A stretch of 64,000 nucleotides of DNA from JAHEDH01 sp963753285 (GTDB lineage Bacteria > Actinomycetota > Acidimicrobiia > Spongiisociales > ZC4RG35): NCBI GenBank assembly GCA_963753285.1, contig CAVWBT010000001.1, forward strand, positions 682,001 through 746,000. The letters are read 5' to 3'. The translations under genes and the position numbers were made by a program. The notes under the pieces were generated by a model, which was not told the DNA's origin, made no database searches, and worked only from the letters and a program-made list of their open reading frames with translations. Shown piece after piece: positions 8,990-16,915 of the stretch (the first letter of the stretch is position 1; every line of letters starts with the position of its first letter).

Positions 8990-9796
8990 TCACTCGCCGG
9001 AACCGAGCTCTCTCGATCGTTTGGCGGCGGCCCGGACGGCGTCTTCCACGAGGGCCCGGAAGCCGCGCTCCTCGAGGACATGAACCGCCGCTGCCGTCGT
9101 CCCCCCGGGGGAGGTCACCTGGCTGCGGAGCCGGGGCGCCCCGACCCCGGTCTCGGTGAGGAGATGACCTGCTCCGCGGATGGTCTGATGCACGAAGGTC
9201 TCCGCCACTCGGCGCGACATACCCTCGCGGATGGCCGCTTCGATCAGTGCCTCTGCGAGCAGGAAGACGTAGGCCGGTCCGGTGCCCGAGACGGCTGTCA
9301 CCGCGTCGAGCACCGTCTCGTCGAGGACCTCGACGGCTCCGACCGCTCGCAGAACGGAGATCGCCCGTTCGAGTTGCTCGTCCGTGGTGTGATGTCCCAC
9401 GGCTGCACCGGCGACGCCCTCGCCGACGATCGCCGGGGTGTTCGGCATCGAGCGCACGACTGCCTGGTCGACGAGGATCGCCTCGATCGATTCGAGTGTC
9501 ACACCGGCCGCAACCGAGAGGACGACGGTTTCGGGATCGAGATGACCGGCGATCGCCTGAAGGACACCGTGGACATCCTTCGGCTTCACTGCGATCACGA
9601 CGACCGCAGAATCCGGGATCACCACTGCGGGATCGACATCGACGCGGATGCCGAGGCTCTCGGTCAACTCTGCCGCCCGAGTCCCGGTTCGAACCAGGGC
9701 GTCCACCGAACCCGGCTCCCAGCCACCTGCGAGAAGTCCCCTCACGATGGCTTCACCCATCGCTCCGACTCCGACCACGGTCACGCTCAACGACAT
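8990..9796 (-). CDS. proC: pyrroline-5-carboxylate reductase
   Basis: Catalyses the NAD(P)H-dependent last step of proline synthesis. The 268-residue protein opens with a Rossmann motif (VVGVGAMGEAI), has the VIAVKPKDV segment, and carries the ProC signature in VTAVSGTGPAYVFLLAEALIEAA, followed by TSPGGTTAAAVHVLEERGFRALV. ATG 9796 puts the Rossmann strand at the N-terminus; ATG 9814 would add six residues. The gene is co-oriented with proline dehydrogenase (31-base gap), an arrangement that could run a proline/P5C redox cycle. That last point is inference. Confidence 0.92.
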   Translation of the reverse strand: MSLSVTVVGVGAMGEAIVRGLLAGGWEPGSVDALVRTGTRAAELTESLGIRVDVDPAVVIPDSAVVVIAVKPKDVHGVLQAIAGHLDPETVVLSVAAGVTLESIEAILVDQAVVRSMPNTPAIVGEGVAGAAVGHHTTDEQLERAISVLRAVGAVEVLDETVLDAVTAVSGTGPAYVFLLAEALIEAAIREGMSRRVAETFVHQTIRGAGHLLTETGVGAPRLRSQVTSPGGTTAAAVHVLEERGFRALVEDAVRAAAKRSRELGSGE

Positions 9797-9844
9797 GACA
9801 GAGAGCGTAGACATCGGACTCGGCTCGATGAGCCGAGTTGGCGA

Positions 9845-10498
9845 TCAGGTGAACCTGGCGCGCATCAACTCGATGATCGTTGCGACCGCGCCGACCCGCA
9901 TACCCCCTGGAATGATGATGTCGGCGTGCCGCTTCGAAGGCTCGACGAACTGGAGGTGCATCGGACGCACGGTGGCGAGATACTGCCGGAGCACCGAGTC
10001 AGGCGTGCGGCCACGTTCGGTGAGGTCACGTTCCAGGCGACGCGCCAGCCTCAGGTCCGCGTCGGTGTCGACGAACACCTTGAGATCCATGTGGTCTCGC
10101 AGCCCCGGTTCGGCCAGGACCAGGATGCCCTCGATCACGACCACGGGAGACGGCGCGATGGCGACCGCAACATCCGATCTGAGGTGGTTGGTGAAGTCGT
10201 AGATCGGCTTCTCGATCGGTTGACCGTCGCGAAGCATGTCGAGATGCTTGACGAGCAGGTCGGTTTCGAGCGAGTCGGGGTGGTCGTAGTTGAGCAGCGC
10301 GCGCTCTTCGAGTGTCAGCTCGGGCAGATGCCGGTAGTAGTCGTCATGCCGGATGAACGTCACCCCGTCGATGGCATCGGCGAGCGCCTCGGCGATCGTC
10401 GTCTTCCCCGAGCCGCTGCCGCCACCGATCCCGATGACGAGCGGAGAGGACTTCGCCCATCCAGATGGATCGAAGTGCGGCGGTGGGGGGAGAGCCAT
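9845..10498 (-). CDS. udk: uridine kinase family protein
   Basis: This 217-residue P-loop kinase phosphorylates uridine/cytidine for pyrimidine salvage. The Walker A motif is GGGSGSGKTT near residue 25, followed by HDDYYR, the nucleoside site NYDHPDSLETD, PIYDFTNHLR, the Walker B-like VVVIEGILVL and RRLERDLTERGR. The length fits uridine kinases. A phosphoribulokinase relative is possible because the families share these motifs, but the HDDYYR and PIYDF segments favour Udk. It lies 48 bases upstream of proC on the same strand. Confidence 0.85.
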   Translation of the reverse strand: MALPPPPHFDPSGWAKSSPLVIGIGGGSGSGKTTIAEALADAIDGVTFIRHDDYYRHLPELTLEERALLNYDHPDSLETDLLVKHLDMLRDGQPIEKPIYDFTNHLRSDVAVAIAPSPVVVIEGILVLAEPGLRDHMDLKVFVDTDADLRLARRLERDLTERGRTPDSVLRQYLATVRPMHLQFVEPSKRHADIIIPGGMRVGAVATIIELMRARFT

Positions 10499-10543
10499 CG
10501 CCCTCAGGCTACGCCTCCGGGCGCACGGACACCATGTGAGATG

Positions 10544-11746
10544 TCAGTCTTCGGAATCGGAAGCCGCGGCTTGCCGGAATCGGGCGGTCAGATCGCCGAG
10601 CCCGCTCGGGGATGTCCCCTGTGGCGGGGACACGAGCGACTTGACGCTCCGACGAAGCGAGCCGACGTGGTCGTCCGGTGCCCCGTCGTCGTGGTTTCCT
10701 CCACTCGCCGCTTCGGACAACAGCCTCGCCTCATCGTCGGACTGGACCGCAGCGCCGGCAGCAGCGCGAATCGCCGCCGACAGCGACGAGGCCCCAGGCG
10801 TGAGTCCAGGTGCGACCGGTTCCGCCGGTTCGTCCGCTGATTGCTCATCTGGCAGGACGATCGAGTCGTCGGGAGCGTTCGCGACGATCTGCCGGATCTC
10901 TTCGGACTCGTGCGGAAGGATCTGATCGAGGGGGTGACCCCCGTCGTCCTGAGCGTCGAAGGCAGGCACGAACCCGGCGTCGGGCTCGGGCGACGGATTC
11001 GTCCACGAGCCGTAGTCGTCCTCGGGGGCCGGCGGGACCCAGGGCTCGTCTGCCTGTTCGGGCGGAGGCGGAGCCCAGGAGTCGGCGAAGACATCGGCGA
11101 GCTGTGCGTCGACGTCATCGTCTGAGACCTCGAGCAGGTCACCGAAACCGTCGTCGATGGTCGACAGAAGCTCCACCGGCGGAGCCTGTTCTACGTCATC
11201 GAGCACGGCCTCGAGAATGCCGAGGTCCCGGAACTGCTCCACTGTCGACACTGCGGCCGCCCGACCGAGACGCGCCTCCAGTTCGGGAAACGTGAACGCC
11301 GGGATCGACGCCGAGATCGCATTCCACACCTGCTCGGACAGCATGATCGGCTCTTCGATCTTCTGCGCCAGTCTGAGTCCTCTCGCGGCCAGGAGGCCGG
11401 TCTCGTCGAGGTGTCGCTCGGCTTCGAGGTGCAGGCCGGCGAGCTCGAGCGCTTCGGACACGGCGAGGGGCTCCACCGTGCGAGGCGGGACTTCGTTCTT
11501 GATCTCGAACGAGCCCTCGTCGAGCAACTCGAGCACGTACACCGCCTCGACGACCTCGTCTCTCGCGTCGCTCTTCGGTCCGCCGCCCAAGCTGACCTCG
11601 GCGTTGACGATCGAGCCGTCTTCGAAATAGACGACGCCGGAACGGTCGGCGCCATCGATGTGGAGGGACGCCGACTTCTTCGTGATGTGGAGCATCTGCA
11701 GGAGGTCACCCACACTCCAGTCGGAAAGGTTGCCTGAAAGCATCAT
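10544..11746 (-). CDS. DUF4388 domain protein with acidic disordered tail
   Basis: The N-terminal ~110 residues match DUF4388 (SGNLSDWSVGDLLQMLHI, then GVVYFEDGSIVNAEV), a domain common in signalling proteins with gliding or two-component links. A helical middle region (about 120-210) is followed by a long Asp/Glu/Pro/Ala-rich region with little predicted fold. No receiver or kinase domain is present. The ATGATG start has GAGGAG eight bases upstream. The gene is divergent from trpB2. Role unknown; a scaffold or signalling adaptor is possible. Confidence 0.7.
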   Translation of the reverse strand: MMLSGNLSDWSVGDLLQMLHITKKSASLHIDGADRSGVVYFEDGSIVNAEVSLGGGPKSDARDEVVEAVYVLELLDEGSFEIKNEVPPRTVEPLAVSEALELAGLHLEAERHLDETGLLAARGLRLAQKIEEPIMLSEQVWNAISASIPAFTFPELEARLGRAAAVSTVEQFRDLGILEAVLDDVEQAPPVELLSTIDDGFGDLLEVSDDDVDAQLADVFADSWAPPPPEQADEPWVPPAPEDDYGSWTNPSPEPDAGFVPAFDAQDDGGHPLDQILPHESEEIRQIVANAPDDSIVLPDEQSADEPAEPVAPGLTPGASSLSAAIRAAAGAAVQSDDEARLLSEAASGGNHDDGAPDDHVGSLRRSVKSLVSPPQGTSPSGLGDLTARFRQAAASDSED

Positions 11747-11897
11747 GCTCGGTTCTCCTCGAATACCGGTGTGTTGATCTCATCGGTCGGGGCGCAGAGC
11801 CGCTTTAACGACAAATGCCGCGAGCGCGAGAGCGGTTTCGGGCGAGATCACACGAGGCGAGGATTACCGTCGCCGAAAGCGATTCAGGAGCGCACAG

Positions 11898-13259
11898 ATG
11901 ACCGGCCCGACCAAGATCCTTCTCGACGAGGCGGAGATGCCCACCCAGTGGTACAACATCATCCCGGACCTGCCGTCGCCTCCCCCTCCCCCGCTCCACC
12001 CGGGGACGCATGAGCCGATCGGGCCCGACGATCTCGCGCCGCTGTTCCCGATGGCGCTCATCGGCCAGGAAGTGTCTGCCGAGAGCTACATCGACATCCC
12101 CGGAGAAGTGCTCGACGTCTATCGGCTGTGGCGGCCGTCCCCGCTGTACCGGGCCCACCGGCTCGAGAAGCTGCTGGATACGCCCGCACGCATCTACTAC
12201 AAGTACGAGGGGGTTTCCCCGGCGGGGTCGCACAAGCCGAACACCTCGGTGCCGCAGGCCTTCTACAACGCCGCCGAAGGCGTCAAGAAGCTGACGACCG
12301 AGACCGGTGCCGGCCAGTGGGGCTCGGCGCTCGCCTTCGCAACCGCCCAGTACGGCATGGAATGCGAGGTGTGGCAGGTGCGCGCCTCCTACGACCAGAA
12401 ACCGTACCGAAAGACGATGATGCAGGTGTGGGGGGCCACGGTCCACCCGAGCCCGTCGGACGTCACCGAGGCGGGCCGTGCGATCCTCGCCCGCGACCCC
12501 GACTCACCAGGCAGCCTGGGGATCGCCATCTCCGAGGCCGTCGAGGCGGCGGTCGCCGATCCGGACACCAAGTACGCGCTCGGCTCGGTGCTCAACCACG
12601 TCTTGTTGCACCAGACGATCATCGGCGAAGAGACGCTGCTCCAGCTCGCAAAGGTCGGGGAGACTCCCGACCTGCTCGTCGGATGCACCGGCGGCGGCTC
12701 GAACTTCGGTGGCCTGTCGTTCCCGTTCCTCCGGGAGAAGATGGCCGGTCGGATGAACCCGACCATTCGCTGTGTGGAGCCTGCAGCGTGTCCCTCGCTC
12801 ACCAAGGGCGAATACCGCTACGACTTCGGCGACACCATGGGGATGACCCCGCTCGTCAAGATGCACACCCTGGGCCACGACTTCATCCCCGATCCGATCC
12901 ATGCCGGCGGCCTGCGGTATCACGGGATGTCACCGCTCGTCTCCCACATCTACGACCAGGGCCTGGTCGAGGCCGAATCGATCCACCAGAACGAGTGCTT
13001 CGAGGCGGCGGTCATGTTCGCCAAGACCGAGGGCATCGTCCCGGCACCGGAGCCGACCCATGCGATCGCATCTGCGATCCGCGAGGCGAAACGGGCGAAG
13101 GAGACCGGCGAAGCAACCGTGATCCTCACCGCCCTGTGTGGGCACGGCCACTTCGATCTCAAGTCATACGAGGCGTTCCTGGCGGGCGAGCTGGTCGACT
13201 ACGACTACCCCGAGGAGAAGGTCGCCGCCGCCATGGCCAACGTCCCTGTGATTGCGTGA
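11898..13259 (+). CDS. TrpB2-type tryptophan synthase beta-like PLP enzyme
   Basis: The 453-residue length and the N-terminal extension (YNIIPDLPSPPPPPLHPGT) distinguish this from the ~400-residue TrpB1. The PLP-binding lysine is K113 in SPAGSHKPNTS and the phosphate-binding loop is CTGGGSNFGG near 255. Late motifs are HAGGLRYHGMSPLVSHI and EGIVPAPEPTHAI. TrpB2 enzymes make tryptophan from indole and serine, and some use O-phosphoserine. No trpA is adjacent. A CAGGAG box precedes the ATG. The serine-metabolism link to the SerA fusion 4 kb away is speculative. Confidence 0.88.
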   Translation: MTGPTKILLDEAEMPTQWYNIIPDLPSPPPPPLHPGTHEPIGPDDLAPLFPMALIGQEVSAESYIDIPGEVLDVYRLWRPSPLYRAHRLEKLLDTPARIYYKYEGVSPAGSHKPNTSVPQAFYNAAEGVKKLTTETGAGQWGSALAFATAQYGMECEVWQVRASYDQKPYRKTMMQVWGATVHPSPSDVTEAGRAILARDPDSPGSLGIAISEAVEAAVADPDTKYALGSVLNHVLLHQTIIGEETLLQLAKVGETPDLLVGCTGGGSNFGGLSFPFLREKMAGRMNPTIRCVEPAACPSLTKGEYRYDFGDTMGMTPLVKMHTLGHDFIPDPIHAGGLRYHGMSPLVSHIYDQGLVEAESIHQNECFEAAVMFAKTEGIVPAPEPTHAIASAIREAKRAKETGEATVILTALCGHGHFDLKSYEAFLAGELVDYDYPEEKVAAAMANVPVIA

Positions 13260-13262
13260 GTC

Positions 13263-13297
13263 GTTCAGCGTTTCACGTTTCACGTTTCACGTCCCAC
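13263..13297. repeat. heptanucleotide tandem array (GTTTCAC type)
   Basis: Five period-7 units follow the trpB2 stop: GTTCAGC, three identical GTTTCAC, and GTCCCAC. The last unit runs into a small palindrome, CCCACGTGGG. The array is a different word from the other period-7 arrays in the window. Confidence 0.7.
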
Positions 13298-13333
13298 GTG
13301 GGATGTGGAGTGTGGGGGGTCCCGTTGGTCACG

Positions 13334-13730
13334 CACCGTTGCTGCCACACCCGGCGTGTAGCAGCGGGCGGGCCAGGCCCGGGGGTCTGGCGACTCGACC
13401 CCAAACGCGTCGCCACCCGATCAGACGGCCACCGTTGCTGCCAGATGAACCTCACTGCGCGGGGCGAGCCAGGCCCGGGGGTGTGGCGATCACAGATCAG
13501 ACGCGTCGCCCGAGGTCAAATGATCACCGTTGCTGCCACACCCGGCGTGTAGCAGCGGGCGGGCCAGGCCCGGGGGTGTGGGGGTCGCCCCCCACAAGTC
13601 GCTGCCCGGGGGTGTGGGGGTCGCAGCTCAGACGCGTCGCCTGACGATCACGAACGCACCGTTGCTGCCATACGGACCGTGCACTGCGGGGCGGGCCAGG
13701 CCCGGGGGTGTGGGGGTCGCCCCCCACAAG
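13334..13730. repeat. ~95-bp intergenic tandem repeat, four degenerate copies
   Basis: Copies begin at 13334, 13430, 13525 and 13657 with the identical 14-mer CACCGTTGCTGCCA. Each then has a variable segment of about 17-20 bases, a shared GGCCAGGCCCGGGGGT block and, in most, a GACGCGTCGCC-like block. Copies 3 and 4 add a hairpin-forming GTGGGGGTCGCCCCCCAC. The array fills the gap between the convergent trpB2 and usp genes. No open frame in it looks coding. Confidence 0.75.
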
Positions 13731-14129
13731 TCACCGAGCTTTGACGCAGAGCACCGGGACGGGGGCGTCGTGGAGGATGTCGAGTGCGTTCGAGCCCAAC
13801 AGCAGCTTGCCAGTCGCCGAACGCTGGCGGATCCCGATCACGATCAGCTCGGCCTCGTAGAGCCTGGCTGCGGCGACGATGTCCTCGGCGGGCTTGTTGC
13901 CGCGGACGTACTCATGAGTCGAGTACTCCACGCCCGAATCGTCGAGCAACTGCTCGACACGCTCGATGGCCTCGGCGGAGGCGAGGTACTCCGACCCCTT
14001 CTCGTGGCCTCCACCCTGCATCGAGTGGAGGATGACGATGCTGCTCGATCGCAGCTTGGCCTCATCGATCGCCGACTGAACGGCGGCGTTCCCCTCCGGT
14101 GTATCGATGAATCCGACGACGATGCTCAC
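13731..14129 (-). CDS. universal stress protein (UspA family)
   Basis: A single Usp domain of 132 residues. It begins VSIVVGFIDTPEGNAAV, has LYEAELIVIGIRQRSATGKLLLGSNA with the ATP-binding G-x2-G-x9-G(S/T)-like pattern, and ends APVPVLCVKA. ATP-binding Usp proteins act in stress tolerance and dormancy. The GTG at 14129 is chosen because AAGGAG lies eight bases upstream; an ATG at 14159 would add ten residues without a ribosome site. Its stop end abuts the 95-bp repeat array. Confidence 0.85.
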   Translation of the reverse strand: MSIVVGFIDTPEGNAAVQSAIDEAKLRSSSIVILHSMQGGGHEKGSEYLASAEAIERVEQLLDDSGVEYSTHEYVRGNKPAEDIVAAARLYEAELIVIGIRQRSATGKLLLGSNALDILHDAPVPVLCVKAR

Positions 14130-14280
14130 GGGGATGACTCCTTCTCGTACCTGCCCCACACTCTATGACCTCTCGTCCGCGGTGGCTGCGATCGTCGGTC
14201 CCCTTCTGGGGAACGAATGTCCTGCCCGCAAACCCGCGTTCGCCCGAGCAGGTTCGTTCCGAACGGGTAGTTTCGAGCGA

Positions 14281-15399
14281 ATGAGTGACCCTGTCCCGGC
14301 TTCCGCCCCGCTCGAGGGCGTCCGCGTGGTGGAGTTCGGCAACCTGATCGCTGCCCCATTCTGTGCCATGTTGCTCGCCGATCTCGGTGCAGATGTCGTC
14401 AAGGTGGAGCCGCCGAGCGGGGACCTGGGCCGGGCCTTCGGCCCCTACATCAACGGGGAGTCGGCCTTCTTTCTCTCCGCCAACCGCGGGAAGCGATCTG
14501 TGGTCGTCGACTTCCGAACCGCAACCGGGCGCGCACAGGCGTTCGAACTGGCCGCCTCGGCCGACGTCGTGGTGAACAACCTCCGCCATGGTGCAATGGA
14601 CCGACTGGGTCTCGACGAGGAATCGGTCCGGGCGGCGAACCCGGACGTGATCTACGCCGTGGTGTCTGCGTTCGGAGCAGACGGGCCGTTCGCGGATCGA
14701 ACCGGGATCGACGTGATCTTCCAGGCGGAGTCGGGAATGATGTCGCTCACGGGCAACCCCGGCTCGCCGCCCGGCAAGACCGCCACGACCATCGGCGACT
14801 ACGTGGCCGCCACCAACACGGCGCTCGGGATCTGTGCGGCGCTCGCAGGTCGGGCGTCCGGCGGGGGCGGTCGGCGTGTCGACGTCTCGCTGCGAGACAG
14901 CCTGATCGCCGTGCAGGCCGGATGGAACGCCATAGCGTTCGCCACCGGCAGCCAACCCGAGAGGACGGGCACCGCCTCACCGTTCCTGGCACCCAATCGC
15001 ATGTTCGACACCTCCGACGGCCACTTCGTGATCGCCATCGTGTCGGACCGCCACTTCCGCACCATGTGCGAGGCTCTCGGCCGGACCGATCTGATCGACC
15101 CGTTCATCGGAAACGACGCTCGACTCGCCCGGCGTGGCGAGCTCGAAGCGATCCTCGAGCCGATCTTCGCATCCCGCCCCACCTCCCACTGGATCGGTCT
15201 GTTCACCGACGTCGGGCTGCCGTGCGGTCGGGTCCTCACCCTCCCCGAGGTCTGGGACGACCCTCAAGTCCGACACAACGAGATGGTCCACACATTCGAG
15301 CATCCGGTCGCCGGCACGGTCCGCGGGCTGGGCTCACCCATCAGGATCGACGGTCGCCAGACCCGTTCGGACGTTCCCCCACCACCGCTCGGCACCTGA
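14281..15399 (+). CDS. CaiB/BaiF family CoA-transferase
   Basis: A class III CoA-transferase of 372 residues that moves CoA between carboxylic acids. Family landmarks are LEGVRVVEFGNLIAAPFCAM, the catalytic aspartate region LGADVVKVEPPSGD, GKRSVVVDF, DVVVNNLRHGAMDRLG, the TIGDYVAATNTALGI segment and the late VGLPCGRVLTLPEVWDDPQV. The real start is ATG 14281. The acid is unknown; acyl or aryl carboxylates are typical. The gene ends four bases before the first hairpin of the repeat array, which separates it from the SDR genes. Confidence 0.88.
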   Translation: MSDPVPASAPLEGVRVVEFGNLIAAPFCAMLLADLGADVVKVEPPSGDLGRAFGPYINGESAFFLSANRGKRSVVVDFRTATGRAQAFELAASADVVVNNLRHGAMDRLGLDEESVRAANPDVIYAVVSAFGADGPFADRTGIDVIFQAESGMMSLTGNPGSPPGKTATTIGDYVAATNTALGICAALAGRASGGGGRRVDVSLRDSLIAVQAGWNAIAFATGSQPERTGTASPFLAPNRMFDTSDGHFVIAIVSDRHFRTMCEALGRTDLIDPFIGNDARLARRGELEAILEPIFASRPTSHWIGLFTDVGLPCGRVLTLPEVWDDPQVRHNEMVHTFEHPVAGTVRGLGSPIRIDGRQTRSDVPPPPLGT

Positions 15400-15403
15400 C
15401 TTC

Positions 15404-15741
15404 GCTTCGCAAGCGTGTCATCCGGCGCAGAGCGCCGAAGCGTGTCATCCGGCGCAGGGCGCCGGAGCGTGTCTTCACTTCGTGAGCGTGTCCGCAGCCT
15501 GCAAGCCCGAGAGTACTGCGGGGCGATGATGTTCAGCGCGTCTACCTCAGCCGCCCCAGAGACACAGCCCATCGATAGATCGCGGACACGCCGCCGAAGG
15601 CGAGACACGCTCCGAGCGCCAGCGAGGAAGAGACGCTCAGGCCGCCAGGCCTGAAGACACGCTCCAGCCGCCAGGCTGGAAGACACGCTCCAGCCGCCAG
15701 GCTGGAAGACACGCTCCAGCCGCCAGGCTGGAAAACACGCT
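15404..15741. repeat. hairpin array: constant GCGTGTC(T/A)TC word alternating with variable stems
   Basis: Left part, forward: GCTTCGCAAGC, a GTGTCATC word, CGGCGC-AGA-GCGCCG (15423-15437), AAGCGTGTCATC, CGGCGC-AGG-GCGCCG (15450-15464), GAGCGTGTCTTC, then weaker hairpins to about 15500. Right part, inverted: CGCC-GAA-GGCG at 15592-15602, then four exact 26-bp units from 15638, each a 6-bp stem with loop GCCA followed by AAGACACGCT or a one-base variant. Stems are CAGGCC/GGCCTG once and CCAGCC/GGCTGG three times. The array fills the 371-base gap; 15501-15580 shows no unit. Confidence 0.85.
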
Positions 15742-15770
15742 GCGAGCGCAAGCGAGCGCCGGCGCGTATC

Positions 15771-16208
15771 GTGAATCGAGTGCCGGCCACGATCAGAACC
15801 GACGACGCAATCGCAGATCTCCTCGACATCGACGAAGGCGTCGTGTTCCAGGCGACCGAGGTCGACGACGACTGGGGCCACGTCGCGGCGGAGCTCCGCG
15901 CTGCCTTCGACGCGACCAAGCCGGCGGCGATCGACGGCCGACCCGTCGTCTACATCGTGTCGTCCGATGCGTTGCTGGGAAGAACCGGCACCGGGAACGC
16001 CATGGTGGCAACCGGGCTGTTGTCGGCGGCCAGGACCCTGGCGGTCGAGATGCGGCGGGATGGCGTGCCCGTCAATGTCCTCGGCATCGCGCCAGACACC
16101 CCGGCCGGCGTCATCGTGGCCTGGGTCGGGCACCTGCTCGAGCCGGGCGGCCCGACCGGCGAACTCGTCCAGCTGGGTGGGACGCAGATCGGCAAGGCGT
16201 TGCCGTGA
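15771..16208 (+). CDS. half-length SDR-like protein
   Basis: A 145-residue protein resembles the C-terminal half of a short-chain dehydrogenase: a strand (VVYIVSSD), a helix with small residues (GTGNAMVATGLLSAARTLAVEM) and VPVNVLGIAPDTP, where classical SDRs have the VNAVAPG segment. The N-terminal glycine-rich motif is missing and the catalytic Tyr-x3-Lys is not evident, so it is probably not an active dehydrogenase alone. Its stop overlaps the GTG of a complete SDR by four bases, which suggests a paired complex. GTG 15771 is used; GTG 15780 is equally possible. Confidence 0.6.
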   Translation: MNRVPATIRTDDAIADLLDIDEGVVFQATEVDDDWGHVAAELRAAFDATKPAAIDGRPVVYIVSSDALLGRTGTGNAMVATGLLSAARTLAVEMRRDGVPVNVLGIAPDTPAGVIVAWVGHLLEPGGPTGELVQLGGTQIGKALP

Positions 16209-16915
16209 GGACCGGAATCGTCACAGGAGCAGCTCGTGGCATCGGCGCTGCGATCGCCCGGCGGCTGGCCTCCGAGGTCGACCACCTCGTCCTCGTGGAC
16301 CTGGCTCCGGAGCTGGCCGACACCGCCGACGAGATCGCCGCGGCGGGGACCGCCGCGTCCCCGGTCCAGGTCGACCTGACGTCCGATGCCGGCATCCACG
16401 CCGTGGTCGACGCGATCGGGGACGGCTCACTCGATGCGCTCGTCAACAACGCGGGGATCACTCGAGACGCTCGCCTGGTGAACATGACGGCCGAGGACTT
16501 CGCCGCCGTCCTCGATGTCAACCTCGGCGCCCCCCACCGCTTGATCCAGGCCGTGGAGGATCGCTTCTCGCAAGGCGCCGGCATCGTGAACATCGCGTCT
16601 CGGGCGTACCTGGGCAACTTCGGACAGTTCAACTACTCGATGTCGAAGGGCGGGATCGTCGGGCTCACCCGGGCCCTGGCGATCGAGCTGGCGCCTCGAG
16701 TCCATGTGAATGCGGTTGCCCCGGGACTCATCGCCACGGAGATGGCGATGAGCATCCCCGAGGACATCCGCAACCGGATGATCGAGGCGATCCCCATGAA
16801 GCGGATGGGCGAGCCGGCGGACGTCGCCGAGCTCGTGGCGTTCCTGGCGTCGCCACGAGCCGGATACATCACCGGTCACGTCCACGTGATCGGTGGAGGC
16901 AGGAGCTTGACGTGA
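16205..16915 (+). CDS. short-chain dehydrogenase/reductase, FabG-like
   Basis: A complete classical SDR of 236 residues. The cofactor loop is TGAARGIGAAIA at residues 7-18, the NNAG motif lies in LVNNAGITRDA, the catalytic Ser/Tyr/Lys are in NIASRAYLGNFGQFNYSMSK, and the tail is TGHVHVIGGG. D33-like LVDLAPE after strand 2 favours NAD over NADP. The substrate is probably a 3-hydroxyacyl thioester or similar alcohol. It overlaps both the half-SDR upstream and the SerA fusion downstream by four bases, so the three are co-translated. Confidence 0.88.
   Translation: MRTGIVTGAARGIGAAIARRLASEVDHLVLVDLAPELADTADEIAAAGTAASPVQVDLTSDAGIHAVVDAIGDGSLDALVNNAGITRDARLVNMTAEDFAAVLDVNLGAPHRLIQAVEDRFSQGAGIVNIASRAYLGNFGQFNYSMSKGGIVGLTRALAIELAPRVHVNAVAPGLIATEMAMSIPEDIRNRMIEAIPMKRMGEPADVAELVAFLASPRAGYITGHVHVIGGGRSLT

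Noticed and set aside
8543..10840. 765-residue plus-strand open frame
   Set aside because: It runs antisense across proline dehydrogenase, proC and uridine kinase and shows no protein-like motif.
15592..15741. CRISPR array
   Set aside because: The 26-bp units are contiguous and nearly identical with no unique 30-40-base spacers, and no cas gene is present.
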